This document shows, piece by piece, positions 18,896-27,325 of a stretch of 64,000 bases of DNA (position 1 is its first letter; every line of letters starts with the position of its first letter). The stretch spans positions 124,001 to 188,000 of the forward strand of contig NZ_JAUQTB010000006.1 in assembly GCF_030580655.1 (NCBI RefSeq), in the 5' to 3' direction. Made by a program: the position numbers and the translations under genes. The notes under the pieces were generated by a model. That model saw nothing but the letters and a program-made list of their open reading frames with translations. It had not been told where the DNA came from and ran no database searches. This DNA comes from Paenibacillus lacisoli. Its GTDB lineage: Bacteria > Bacillota > Bacilli > Paenibacillales > Paenibacillaceae.

Positions 18896-19840
18896 TTGAA
18901 GTATTTAATATCGGTATTTGCAGGAGCCATCAGTTATGGTATCCTGTCAACCATCGTCGTAAAAGCCTATGCTCAGGGTTACCAGCTCGGTGAGGTAGTA
19001 GGTGCACAGCTGCTGACAGGCTTTATCCTTTCTTGGATTCTGGCCATGTACACCAAGCGGAGAAGCCGCCGGCCCCAAAATCAGACCGTCAGCGCTTCAG
19101 CGACTCCTTCAGGCTTCGCTCGATTGACCTGGAAGCAGCGGCTGCTGCTGATGCTGGCAGGAGCGCCTACGGTCGTAACCGGCCTGCTGTATTATCAGTC
19201 TCTTCGATACAATCCGGCTTCCCTGTCGATCGTATTGTTGTTCCAGTTCACCTGGATCAGTGTCCTGATTCAGGCTGTTATTACCCGCCGGAGACCAAGC
19301 AATATTATGCTGTGGACGCTGTTGATCCTGTTCGGAGGAACGTTCCTGGCTGCGGGAATTATCGGGCAGGGTACTACCCACTTTAATGGAGTGGGGATTA
19401 TTTTCGGTCTGCTTTCGGCAATTAGCTACTCCCTGTTTATCCTGTTCAGCGGCAAAGTAGTGCCATCCGTACATCCGACTTACCGGAGTGCGTGGATGGT
19501 AACTGGCGGATTCGTTCTGCTGTGTATCCTGTTTCCGCCCCATTTCCTGTTCAACGGGATGATTTGGAGTTCTCTAATGCTGTTCGGTTTTCTGCTTGGC
19601 TTGTTCGGAGCCTTCATTCCGCCGCTGCTGTTTGCGATTGGCGTCCCGCGGATTGGCGAGGCGATGGCAGGAATTCTCGGTGCAGCAGAGCTCCCGGTAG
19701 CGGTGCTGCTGTCTACCATCGTGCTGCATGAAGACGTAAACGGACTGCAGTGGGTGGGAGTGGTACTGATTCTGATCGGTGTCACACTTCCGGAGCTGTA
19801 TAAACTCAGAGGTCAGAACAAAAAGCTGATCCCGTCATAA
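18896..19840 (+). CDS. DMT-superfamily efflux transporter (EamA/EmrE type)
   Basis: A ~10-helix membrane protein of 314 residues in two EamA-like repeats. The TTG at 18896 is preferred (AGGAGG nine bases upstream) over GTG at 18890 (three bases). N-terminal KYLISVFAGAISYGILSTIV and the C-terminal GILGAAELPVAVLLSTIVL repeat are typical of the multidrug-resistance efflux transporter branch. The leader carries a guanine-type riboswitch with ON logic, as in the pbuE adenine efflux gene of B. subtilis. By inference it exports a purine or purine analogue; no substrate is shown. Confidence 0.85.
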   Translation: MKYLISVFAGAISYGILSTIVVKAYAQGYQLGEVVGAQLLTGFILSWILAMYTKRRSRRPQNQTVSASATPSGFARLTWKQRLLLMLAGAPTVVTGLLYYQSLRYNPASLSIVLLFQFTWISVLIQAVITRRRPSNIMLWTLLILFGGTFLAAGIIGQGTTHFNGVGIIFGLLSAISYSLFILFSGKVVPSVHPTYRSAWMVTGGFVLLCILFPPHFLFNGMIWSSLMLFGFLLGLFGAFIPPLLFAIGVPRIGEAMAGILGAAELPVAVLLSTIVLHEDVNGLQWVGVVLILIGVTLPELYKLRGQNKKLIPS

Positions 19841-19870
19841 CGGATGACGGACAGCCAGTGTATAAACAAA

Positions 19871-19897
19871 AGCCTTCCTTGATCAGGAAGGCTTTTT
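19871..19897 (+). terminator. Terminator of the DMT gene
   Basis: AGCCTTCCTTGATCAGGAAGGCT followed by a T run. Confidence 0.9.
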
Positions 19898-20001
19898 GCT
19901 GTCTCAGGGCCTGAGGGGATCGTCGTAAGGATGCTGCCGGAATATCGCCCGCTGGCAGAGAATACCTTTAGCATTAGGGTCTGATTATAAAAGGAGGCGA
20001 T

Positions 20002-20643
20002 ATGATGGCTGTATCCTATATCGATTTCACATCTCCTAATGTGCAGTATTTCTATGATGTGAGCCAAAGCCGGTTTTTTACTAAAGATAATACCAACTAC
20101 ATTAACGCCCTGGGCATTCAGCAGCTGAATTCACTTGGCAACACATCCATCCTCGATATCTATTTGACACAGGGAAGTGTGGTAGAGCCTCATATTCATC
20201 AGAATGCATCTGAGCTTGTGTACTGTGTTACAGGCGCTGCCGTTGTGACACTAATCAATCCGTTTACCAAAGAACTGCTCAGTTTCCCGATTAAGCCGGG
20301 GCAGGTTGCGAATGTCCCGCAGGGCTGGTTCCACTGGGAAATCGCTACTGAGAATAACACACACCTGCTGGCCATCTTCGATGCGCCGGTGCCTGAATTT
20401 ATCGCTGTTTCCGATTTTCTGAGACTCGCTCCGGCAAATGCCTTGGCGCACACGTACTGCCTGGATGAGAATCTGATTCAGCAGGCGCTTGCGCCCATCA
20501 CCAGTACCGTCACGATCGGACCGCCGGCCAATTGTTCCCGCTACCTACAATCCAGTCCCCGGATTCAGGAGATGAACGTTTCTCCGCAGTATACATCCTA
20601 CAACCGCACTCTGTATAACCAGCCTTACACGGATCCAAGGTAA
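20002..20643 (+). CDS. Cupin-domain protein
   Basis: A 213-residue protein with one cupin barrel. The first motif is EPHIHQNASELVYCVTG (two His and a Glu as likely metal ligands) and the second is VPQGWFHWEI. The N-terminus has no signal peptide. The C-terminal tail is Asn/Pro/Tyr/Ser-rich, as in some spore-coat or spherulin-like cupins. AAGGAGG precedes a double ATG (20002/20005). Possible activities are oxalate decarboxylase-like or structural; none can be chosen. It sits between the two purine-riboswitch genes and may or may not belong with them. Confidence 0.75.
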   Translation: MMAVSYIDFTSPNVQYFYDVSQSRFFTKDNTNYINALGIQQLNSLGNTSILDIYLTQGSVVEPHIHQNASELVYCVTGAAVVTLINPFTKELLSFPIKPGQVANVPQGWFHWEIATENNTHLLAIFDAPVPEFIAVSDFLRLAPANALAHTYCLDENLIQQALAPITSTVTIGPPANCSRYLQSSPRIQEMNVSPQYTSYNRTLYNQPYTDPR

Positions 20644-20664
20644 AATAAGTATGGTTCCCGTCTG

Positions 20665-21711
20665 TCAGGATGTATAGTTCCGGCCAAGTCCAATTTCTGT
20701 AAGCAGCTGCCGGTAGGCGATAGAGGTGCGATCTGCCGGGATATGGGCTTCGGCCATCAGGTCGAGAGGGAGGTCCTCGGGCGTCTGGGCTTCAACCATT
20801 TCCCGGTCTTCATTAAAGACCTGCAGATTAAACTCAATGGTATCTTCAACCGGGGCATTTTTATCAAAGTTGCGTGAAATCGGGCAGAAGAGCCGGGTGT
20901 AGCGGGCAGATACCGGTGAGGCGCAGTTCAGAATCATCAGCCTGCCATCCTCAGGAAAATGCACCGTGAGCATCGCCGTAAACGGCGGGAACACACGAAA
21001 CGCACGCAGCCACATAAAACCTTCCGGGGCAGGATTCTCCTGTCCCTTGCCATAATTGCTGACCGTGCTCCAATAGTCGGCCGTCAGCTGGCTGCCTTCA
21101 CGGTTAACCTTATACTGCGGAACCTCAGTATTGCTGCGATCACCGAAGGTCTCGGTATGCACATAAGCGAAATGGGATACGTCGAGAAAACCTTCCATCT
21201 GCCGTCCCGCCGAACCTGCAATATCAAAGCTTGGAGGCAGGATGTTGATAAAGTCAGGATCATCCCAGCCCGGAAATTCAGGAATTTCCTCCTGGCTGCC
21301 GGCCAGGGAAGTCCAGATCAGCCCGTAACGCTCAACTGCAGGGTACATAATTAATTTGAGCTTGGGAGAGATTTTGGCGTTGGGATGTGCGGGTACAGCT
21401 GTACAGGTACCTTCACAGTTGTAGCGGAATCCGTGGTACGGACATACAATCTCATCATTCTCAACCCAGCCTTTACTCAGAGGGGCTCCCCGGTGAAAGC
21501 AGAGATCACGGGCGATAACGACCTGGCCGCGGCTTCGGTAGCACACGAGCTTTACGTCCAGCAGGGTTACAGCGACAGGCTGCTCCTGGATGTCTGCAGC
21601 AATAGCGACCGGGTACCAATACTGGGACAGGACCTCCCAATCGCTGGGGGTAAAGGTACAGTCACGCGGCAGTTGGATTTCGGCACGGGCTGTGGATGGG
21701 GTTGTACTCAT
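20665..21711 (-). CDS. Rieske [2Fe-2S] ring-hydroxylating oxygenase, alpha-subunit type
   Basis: About 348 residues from ATG 21711, nine bases after GAGGAG (a second ATG at 21717 is closer). The Rieske centre is CFHRG followed by CPYHGF. The non-heme iron site is DVSHFAYVH, giving the D-x2-H-x4-H triad motif. It is one of the single-component terminal oxygenases of the type that includes N- and O-demethylases (for example NdmA/B on methylxanthines). No ferredoxin or reductase gene is adjacent. The 185-nt leader carries a purine-family aptamer, which suggests a purine-derived substrate. Function is otherwise unknown. Confidence 0.85.
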   Translation of the reverse strand: MSTTPSTARAEIQLPRDCTFTPSDWEVLSQYWYPVAIAADIQEQPVAVTLLDVKLVCYRSRGQVVIARDLCFHRGAPLSKGWVENDEIVCPYHGFRYNCEGTCTAVPAHPNAKISPKLKLIMYPAVERYGLIWTSLAGSQEEIPEFPGWDDPDFINILPPSFDIAGSAGRQMEGFLDVSHFAYVHTETFGDRSNTEVPQYKVNREGSQLTADYWSTVSNYGKGQENPAPEGFMWLRAFRVFPPFTAMLTVHFPEDGRLMILNCASPVSARYTRLFCPISRNFDKNAPVEDTIEFNLQVFNEDREMVEAQTPEDLPLDLMAEAHIPADRTSIAYRQLLTEIGLGRNYTS

Positions 21712-21754
21712 CTTCATTCGCTCCTCTAAGTTAAAATGGTGGTAACACAATAAA

Positions 21755-21841
21755 CCCCAGATGAAAGAGGCACGGCTGAATACATCCTGGTTTCACAGCG
21801 GAAAAGGAGTGTTCGTATGCAGTGCCTCTTGTAGCCTGGGG
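21755..21841 (-). terminator. Candidate expression-platform hairpin of the Rieske leader
   Basis: On the minus strand CCCCAG (21841-21836, part of P3) can pair with CTGGGG (21760-21755), and AAGAGGCAC (21830-21822, overlapping the P1 3' strand) with GTGCCTCTT (21773-21765). TTTATT follows. The stem is strong but the U tract is poor, so terminator function is uncertain. It is mutually exclusive with the aptamer. Confidence 0.45.
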
Positions 21842-21897
21842 CAATTTACGGTTGCCTGGTCGAGACGCTCACTCCATTTAATGAGCTTATACAAGAG
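21826..21897 (-). promoter_or_regulatory. Variant purine-family riboswitch aptamer
   Basis: P1 is a perfect 8-bp CTCTTGTA/TACAAGAG. J1/2 is TAA. P2 is GCTCATT/AGTGAGC with loop AAATGG. P3 is GGCAA/TTGCC with the canonical loop CCGTAAA. J2/3 reads GTCTCGAC instead of GTTTCTAC, so the position-51 base that contacts the ligand is G (window base 21861). J3/1 and the base of P3 are enlarged (CCCAGGC before P1). These are pocket changes of the kind known in guanine-riboswitch variants with altered ligands. Confidence 0.75.
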
Positions 21898-21934
21898 ATG
21901 TGTTAAATAAGTTTACATTAATTGATTGTAAATA

Positions 21935-21964
21935 ATCTTAATTGATGTACATATCTTTTGTCAA
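21935..21964 (-). promoter_or_regulatory. Promoter of the Rieske leader transcript
   Basis: On the minus strand: TTGACA, 18 bp, TAAGAT. It lies about 40 bp upstream of the aptamer P1. Confidence 0.65.
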
Positions 21965-21997
21965 CGTTAAGATATCTTCCTTAAAGGAGATGGATAA

Positions 21998-22021
21998 TTG
22001 AAATTATCAATATATATGTAA
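21998..22021 (+). CDS. Possible 7-codon leader peptide
   Basis: TTG AAA TTA TCA ATA TAT ATG TAA encodes MKLSIYM. AAAGGAG lies exactly eight bases upstream, and TTAAAG at that site can pair with CTTTAA just after the stop, which would hide the ribosome site. It is followed by competing hairpins. Short coupled ORFs of this kind control attenuators of ribosome-targeting antibiotic genes, but no such gene follows here. Confidence 0.4.
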   Translation: MKLSIYM

Positions 22022-22051
22022 CTTTAACTATCATGTGAATGGAGAGAATCA

Positions 22052-22094
22052 GCTGTTATCCATACTTGGGTAAGAATAACAGCCAAGTTTTTTT
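22052..22094 (+). terminator. Attenuator-like overlapping hairpins
   Basis: GCTGTTAT/ATAACAGC (22052-22059, 22076-22083) competes with CTTGG/CCAAG (22065-22069, 22083-22087), which is followed by seven T. This is a terminator/anti-terminator arrangement. Confidence 0.6.
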
Positions 22095-22110
22095 ATAATC
22101 AAAATGTATA

Positions 22111-22157
22111 TAGAACCTTCACATTCGTTTATTTAAATGAGAGGGTTCTTTATTTTA
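22111..22157 (+). terminator. Second terminator upstream of the GH13 gene
   Basis: AGAACCTTC-CATT pairs with AATG-GAGGGTTCT (one wobble and one mismatch) around a ten-base loop; TTTATTTTAG follows. Confidence 0.6.
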
Positions 22158-22240
22158 GTTACTTAATTTAGGAAATAAATTTTAAGGGGATATTAAATTT
22201 ATAACGATGTAAGAATAGAAGCTGGAGAGGGTGGAGAGAG

Positions 22241-23899
22241 ATGAAGCGAACATGGTGGAAGGAGGCCGTGGTATACCAGGTGTATTGGAGAAGCTTTCTG
22301 GATACGGACGGCGACGGAGTTGGTGACCTGGAGGGTGTTATTCAGAAGCTGGATTATATCAACGAACTGGGGGCCACGGTCATCTGGCTGAATCCATGTT
22401 ATGCCTCCCCGGATGTGGATAACGGCTATGATATATCCGATTACCAGGCTGTGATGGCGAAGGCAGGAACGATGGAGACACTGGAACGATTGCTCCAGGA
22501 GGTGCATCGGCGGGGAATGAGGCTGATTATGGACCTGGTAGTGAATCATACCTCGGATCAGCATCCGTGGTTCATCGAGTCGCGTTCCTCCAAGGACAAT
22601 CCTTACCGGGACTATTATATATGGCAGAGCAAGCCTAACAACTGGCGGTCATATTTCTCGCCTTCCGCCTGGGAATACGATGAAACCACAGAATCCTATT
22701 ACCTGCATTCGTTTGCTGTGCAGCAGCCCGATTTGAACTGGTCGAACCCCGCGATGCGAGACGAAATTTATGCCATGATGCGCTTCTGGCTGGATAAGGG
22801 AATTGACGGATTCCGGATGGATGTCATTAATTTGCTTGCCAAGCAGGCCGGATTCCCTGACTCTGAATTCCCGGAGAATATATCATATCTGGGAAACAAT
22901 CCCGGGATCCACGACTACCTGCATGAGATGCATGAACGTGTCCTGAAGGATTACGATATTTTTACTGTTGGCGAAATTCCGTTCGTTACACCTGAGGATG
23001 GTCTGCTGTATGTTGGGGAAGAGCGGGACGAGCTGGATACACTGTTTCATTTCGAGGTCTGCGATTATATGGAGCATTGGGAAATGCAGCGTTTCCGGGA
23101 TATTCAGCGGCGCTGGTATGAGGGAATGTGGGGACGCGGCTGGAACTCGCAGTTTCTGAATAACCATGACCATACCCGGCTTGTGACCCGTTTTGGCAAT
23201 GAAACAATCTACCGCACGGAATCGGCCAAATGCTTTGCCACCATGCTCCATACCCTGCCAGGTATGCCTTATGTGTATCAGGGTGAGGAGATTGGAATGA
23301 CCGGTGTTCGTTTTGCATCCATTGATGATTACGAAGATGTCGCGATTCATAACAAGTATCAGGAGGAAGTGGCCAAAGGCCGTAATCCGAGGGAGGTGCT
23401 GGAGAGTCTGCAGCACCTGGCAAGGGATAATTCCCGGACACCCATGCAGTGGAACGCGCTGGAGCATGCCGGCTTCACAGAGGGAACGCCGTGGATCAAA
23501 GTAAATCCGAACTATACAGAGGTCAATGTAGCTGCAGCGCTGATGGACCAAGATTCTGTATTTTATTACTATCGGGATCTGATCCGTCTGCGCAAAGAAA
23601 ACGAAGTGATGGTCTACGGCAGCTATGATCCGGTTCCCGAACTGGACGAGCATCCCTACATCTATGCTTACTATCGGGTTCTGGATGACGAGAAATGGCT
23701 GGTTGTTCTGAATATGTCGGAGTATACGATCCCGAATGAGCTGCCTGAGGATGTGAGAAATACCTGCGGGGAGCGAGTAATCGCAAATTACGCTGAGCTC
23801 GATCCCGCGGCGGAAGGAGAGCTGATTGATGCTGTGCTGCGACCTTATGAGGCGGCCGTGTATCGCTGCTCTGCCGACTGCATGAAAGCGGCTGAATGA
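22241..23899 (+). CDS. malL: GH13 oligo-1,6-glucosidase / alpha-glucosidase
   Basis: A cytoplasmic 552-residue alpha-amylase-family enzyme. Conserved regions: DLVVNHTSDQHPWF (region I), GFRMDVINLLAK (region II, nucleophile Asp followed by Val, the residue linked to alpha-1,6 specificity), VGEIPFV (acid/base Glu) and LNNHDHTR (transition-state Asp). It hydrolyses isomaltose-type oligosaccharides. No transporter or regulator is adjacent. The gene lies downstream of two terminator-like hairpins, so a closer promoter or read-through is needed. gene symbol by family resemblance. Confidence 0.85.
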   Translation: MKRTWWKEAVVYQVYWRSFLDTDGDGVGDLEGVIQKLDYINELGATVIWLNPCYASPDVDNGYDISDYQAVMAKAGTMETLERLLQEVHRRGMRLIMDLVVNHTSDQHPWFIESRSSKDNPYRDYYIWQSKPNNWRSYFSPSAWEYDETTESYYLHSFAVQQPDLNWSNPAMRDEIYAMMRFWLDKGIDGFRMDVINLLAKQAGFPDSEFPENISYLGNNPGIHDYLHEMHERVLKDYDIFTVGEIPFVTPEDGLLYVGEERDELDTLFHFEVCDYMEHWEMQRFRDIQRRWYEGMWGRGWNSQFLNNHDHTRLVTRFGNETIYRTESAKCFATMLHTLPGMPYVYQGEEIGMTGVRFASIDDYEDVAIHNKYQEEVAKGRNPREVLESLQHLARDNSRTPMQWNALEHAGFTEGTPWIKVNPNYTEVNVAAALMDQDSVFYYYRDLIRLRKENEVMVYGSYDPVPELDEHPYIYAYYRVLDDEKWLVVLNMSEYTIPNELPEDVRNTCGERVIANYAELDPAAEGELIDAVLRPYEAAVYRCSADCMKAAE

Positions 23900-23940
23900 T
23901 AAGGATCCAGGACCCGCGGTCATTCGAGAATGTCGCTTTA

Positions 23941-23985
23941 AGCGTCAGACTTCGGACTTATAAGTCCAGGTCTGGCGCTCTTTTT
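23941..23985 (+). terminator. Terminator of the GH13 gene
   Basis: AGCGTCAGAC...GTCTGGCGCT long stem around GGACTTATAAGTCC, then TTTTT. Confidence 0.9.
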
Positions 23986-24316
23986 ATGATAGGGTCGAAG
24001 AAAACAGGCTATGGAATTGAATAACCATAACATGCATCACACCGCAGACATTGGAAGGGCAGCATAATGTAGAGGAATTCGAATTTGGTGCCGCTCTTGA
24101 AGAGCATATGATAATGGACGATTGGCGAAGCAGGAACGAGATGTATGTTCAGAAAGAGGGCTTATGTTCTTTTTTTACGACAAATCAGCCTGAAAACCCT
24201 AAAAGAAGGGATTCATTCATTTTACAAGACGGGTGCAAAATAATATTCTAATCAAGCCTCCTTTAACAAGAAGAAGGCATTATCCTTTACTTATAGAAAA
24301 AGTGGCGGTGGAGTAA
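23986..24316. other. Intergenic region before the KimA-type gene
   Basis: About 330 bp. kimA of B. subtilis is preceded by a c-di-AMP (ydaO) riboswitch; I looked for its conserved segments here and did not find them. A 66-codon open frame (24051-24251) has no ribosome site and looks like chance. Confidence 0.4.
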
Positions 24317-26143
24317 ATGTCATCCTATGTTAAACGTTTCCTGATCGGCAGACCGCTAAAATCGCATGAAGCCGGTGAGCAGAAGCTCAACAAGACCAAA
24401 GCCTTGGCTATTTTATCATCTGATGCACTGTCATCGGTTGCTTACGGCCCTGAGCAGATTCTGCTGGTCCTTATGACGGTCAGTGCGGCTGCCTTCTGGT
24501 ATTCCATTCCGATTGCCGTTGGCGTTCTGGTCCTGCTGATTGCGCTGATTTTGTCTTACCGTCAGATCATCTTTGCCTACCCCCATGGCGGCGGGGCTTA
24601 TGTAGTCTCCAAAGAGAACCTCGGAAAGTATGCGGGTCTTGTGGCTGGAGGATCTCTGCTGGTTGATTACATCCTGACTGTGGCGGTGAGTGTATCTGCA
24701 GGCACTGATGCGATTACTTCTGCTTTTCCAAGTCTGCATCCTTATAATGTCCCGATTGCGATCGGGTTTGTACTGATTATTACGCTGCTGAACCTGAGAG
24801 GGGTTACCGAGTCTGCATCCGTACTGGCCTACCCGGTGTATCTATTTGTGCTGGCGCTCTTCATTTTGATCGGGGTGGGCTTGTACCGCATAGCGACCGG
24901 GCAGGTTTCCCCTGAACTCCATACCTCTGTAGGTACGCCGGTGGCGGGAATCAGCTTGTTCCTGCTGCTGCGGGCTTTCTCCTCTGGAAGCTCGGCGCTC
25001 ACAGGAGTTGAGGCGATCTCTAACGCCATTCCGAACTTCAAGAGCCCTGCGCCAAACAACGCAGCCAAGACACTTATGGCAATGGGTGGACTTCTTGCTC
25101 TGCTGTTCTCAGGGATTGTATTGCTCGCCTATTATTACGGGGTCACTCCCCGGGCGGAGGTTACAGTCGTGTCCCAGATTGCCGAAGAGACCTTTGGCCG
25201 CAGCTGGATGTACTTCTTCATTCAAGGGACAACCGCGCTGATCCTTATTTTGGCAGCTAACACGGGATATTCGGCCTTTCCGCTGCTTGCGGTAAACCTG
25301 GCTAAAGATAAATTTATTCCGCGCATGTTCACAGTAAGAGGTGACCGTCTCGGGTATTCTAACGGGATTATCAGTCTGGGTGTGCTGTCGATCCTTCTGA
25401 TTATCGCCTTCGAGGGACAAACCGAGCACCTCATTCCGCTGTATGCGGTTGGCGTATTCATTCCGTTCACTCTGTCCCAGACAGGAATGATGCTGAAGTG
25501 GATCCGGCAGAAGCCAGAGGGCTGGCTGCTCAAATTGATCATTAATACGACGGGAGCTGTCATCAGCTTTATCGTTGCCATGATGTTCTTCCTGACCAAG
25601 TTCGCACAGGTATGGCCGGTTTTGATTTTCCTTCCGCTGATTATACTGCTCTTCTACCGGATACGTAAGCACTATGATGCTGTAGCGGACCAGCTCCGCT
25701 TAACCACCTGTGAGCCGCCGCTGCCGATTGAGGGGAATGTGGTGATTCTGCCTGTTGCCGGGATTACGCATGTGGTCGAGAACTCATTGAATTATGCCAA
25801 GTCGCTGTCGCCTCATCAGATTATTGCTGTCTATGTGCCGTTCGAGCGGGAGGAGGAAGTTGTTTTCGAGAAGAAATGGGAGGCATGGCAGCCGGATATC
25901 CGGCTGGTGACCTTATATTCGCCATACCGGAGCATCATTCACCCGCTGAGCAAGTTTATCGATACGGTACAACGCAAGGCGCAGGAGTCCGATTATCAGG
26001 TGACGGTCATGATCCCGCAATTTATTCCGAAGAAGGGCTGGCATAACATTTTGCATAACCAGTCCAGTCTGCTCATCCGGGCGCACTTGCTGTACCGCAG
26101 GAACGTCATTGTAACTACCGTGCCTTATCATTTGAAAAAATAA
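24317..26143 (+). CDS. kimA: APC-family potassium transporter, KimA-like
   Basis: A 608-residue membrane protein with about 12 helices and a cytoplasmic C-terminal domain of about 150 residues. It closely resembles B. subtilis KimA (YdaO, 607 residues), a high-affinity potassium importer inhibited by c-di-AMP binding to the C-terminal domain. Landmarks are ALAILSSDALSSVAYGPEQI and YPHGGGAYVVSKENLG at the N-terminus, the latter in the substrate path. Many proteins annotated as amino acid permeases belong here, so an APC amino acid permease is the alternative. It is monocistronic with its own terminator. Confidence 0.8.
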   Translation: MSSYVKRFLIGRPLKSHEAGEQKLNKTKALAILSSDALSSVAYGPEQILLVLMTVSAAAFWYSIPIAVGVLVLLIALILSYRQIIFAYPHGGGAYVVSKENLGKYAGLVAGGSLLVDYILTVAVSVSAGTDAITSAFPSLHPYNVPIAIGFVLIITLLNLRGVTESASVLAYPVYLFVLALFILIGVGLYRIATGQVSPELHTSVGTPVAGISLFLLLRAFSSGSSALTGVEAISNAIPNFKSPAPNNAAKTLMAMGGLLALLFSGIVLLAYYYGVTPRAEVTVVSQIAEETFGRSWMYFFIQGTTALILILAANTGYSAFPLLAVNLAKDKFIPRMFTVRGDRLGYSNGIISLGVLSILLIIAFEGQTEHLIPLYAVGVFIPFTLSQTGMMLKWIRQKPEGWLLKLIINTTGAVISFIVAMMFFLTKFAQVWPVLIFLPLIILLFYRIRKHYDAVADQLRLTTCEPPLPIEGNVVILPVAGITHVVENSLNYAKSLSPHQIIAVYVPFEREEEVVFEKKWEAWQPDIRLVTLYSPYRSIIHPLSKFIDTVQRKAQESDYQVTVMIPQFIPKKGWHNILHNQSSLLIRAHLLYRRNVIVTTVPYHLKK

Positions 26144-26152
26144 TGATCCCCG

Positions 26153-26192
26153 ACAGGCCTCTCCTGGTTCACATGCCAGGGAGGCCTGTTTG
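26153..26192 (+). terminator. Terminator of the kimA-like gene
   Basis: ACAGGCCTC and GAGGCCTGT with an inner CCTGG/CCAGG arm, then TTTG. Confidence 0.8.
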
Positions 26193-26282
26193 TGGTTATA
26201 GAATTATATTTTTTTACAAATTTAGCAACATAACCATGCCTTAATCCGTACATATAGAAAAAGCTTATAAGGGGGAAACTTG

Positions 26283-26705
26283 ATGTTTGACGGCGGACCA
26301 TCTATGGGTGGAGGTTTTGATTTTATGTTTACCGCGGTGCCGCTGTTGATCGGCCTGGTTTTCGTCATTATGGTGATCGGCATCATCTTCAACACCGTCA
26401 ATTACGCCAGGAATGCGCGTTCTCCGCGCGAAACTCACTTTGTCCGGGTAGCAGCCAAACGAACAGAAGTCCGCACACATACGCACCACCATCACGATGA
26501 CGACGGGCATATGACGCCAAGTCATTCTTCCTCTACGTATTACTACATAACGCTTGAATTTGAAGATGGACACCGTAAGGAATATACAGACGTGAAGAAG
26601 CTGTACGGGATGATCGCTGAGGGAGATGAAGGGTATGCGGCGGTGCAGGGGGACTGGATCGTCGCCTTTGAACGGGGAAGAGCATCCGTCAATGGGCCGC
26701 TGTAA
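26283..26705 (+). CDS. DUF2500-type membrane protein
   Basis: A 140-residue protein with a Gly-rich N-terminus, one membrane helix (PLLIGLVFVIMVIGIIF) and a cytoplasmic or surface domain with a His-rich stretch (THTHHHHDDDGH) followed by a beta-rich YYYITLEFEDGHRKEY segment. This matches DUF2500. The His/Asp patch could bind a metal, but no function is known for the family. GGGGG precedes the ATG; a TTG one codon earlier is less likely. Confidence 0.75.
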   Translation: MFDGGPSMGGGFDFMFTAVPLLIGLVFVIMVIGIIFNTVNYARNARSPRETHFVRVAAKRTEVRTHTHHHHDDDGHMTPSHSSSTYYYITLEFEDGHRKEYTDVKKLYGMIAEGDEGYAAVQGDWIVAFERGRASVNGPL

Positions 26706-26750
26706 AATGAAAGCCAAGGTATTGTATGACATAACCGATGACAAGAAAAA

Positions 26751-26787
26751 ACAACCCGTGTTCTGAGCCAGCTCAGAGACGGGTTGT
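26751..26787. terminator. Bidirectional terminator
   Basis: ACAACCCGT and ACGGGTTGT with an inner TTCTGAG/CTCAGAG arm between convergent genes. Confidence 0.85.
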
Positions 26788-26791
26788 TCGT

Positions 26792-27196
26792 TTAATTCAC
26801 GGAAATTTTACCATAGTACATGTACATTCCGCAGTTATATTCATACGTACCTGGCTTCAGGTCTTCCAGGGCATAGTAGTTGTCGCCTTTATCGAGCTTC
26901 ATATTGTTCATCCCCAGAGCGGAAGACTTCACGTCCTTAATACAGGTATAGCTGGTATCCTTGCGGAAATTGATTTTGGTAGGAACACCGGCTTTGACAC
27001 TAATCTTCTCCGGGCTGAAGCCGTTATCGGTGACATCCACCGTAATAACCTCATAGCCTTTGGCTTCCTCGGCAGCTTGGACCGCACGGTCTGCCTCGCT
27101 TGTCCCGCTGTTCAAGGCGAAGAACAATCCGCCTGCGATTAGCAGAATCACTACGACGGTAATGGCAATCGGCAGTGGACGCATATATTTTCTCAA
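26792..27196 (-). CDS. Membrane-anchored cupredoxin-domain protein
   Basis: A 134-residue protein: a cytoplasmic start, one N-terminal membrane helix (PLPIAITVVVILLIAGG), then a cupredoxin-like beta domain. Possible copper ligands are a Cys in TSYTCIKDV and the NCGMYMYYGKI loop near the C-terminus, with Met residues. It is similar to the cupredoxin_1 proteins of Paenibacillus, whose roles in metal handling or electron transfer are not established. TTG start with AAAGGA nine bases upstream. Confidence 0.75.
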   Translation of the reverse strand: MRKYMRPLPIAITVVVILLIAGGLFFALNSGTSEADRAVQAAEEAKGYEVITVDVTDNGFSPEKISVKAGVPTKINFRKDTSYTCIKDVKSSALGMNNMKLDKGDNYYALEDLKPGTYEYNCGMYMYYGKISVN

Positions 27197-27325
27197 TGGA
27201 GATCATCCTTTCCAGAACGCTGATACTCAGAACCGAAGTTCAGGAATTTATCCTATATATTAAGTATATTAAATTTGAGCGAAACATGTAATGACCCGTC
27301 CGGGTCATTCTTTGACAATCCCTTG

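Noticed and set aside
24051..24251. 66-codon ORF upstream of the kimA-like gene
   Set aside because: No ribosome site, no recognisable protein features.
23986..24316. c-di-AMP (ydaO) riboswitch expected before the kimA-like gene
   Set aside because: None of its conserved segments were found; regulation must be different or elsewhere.
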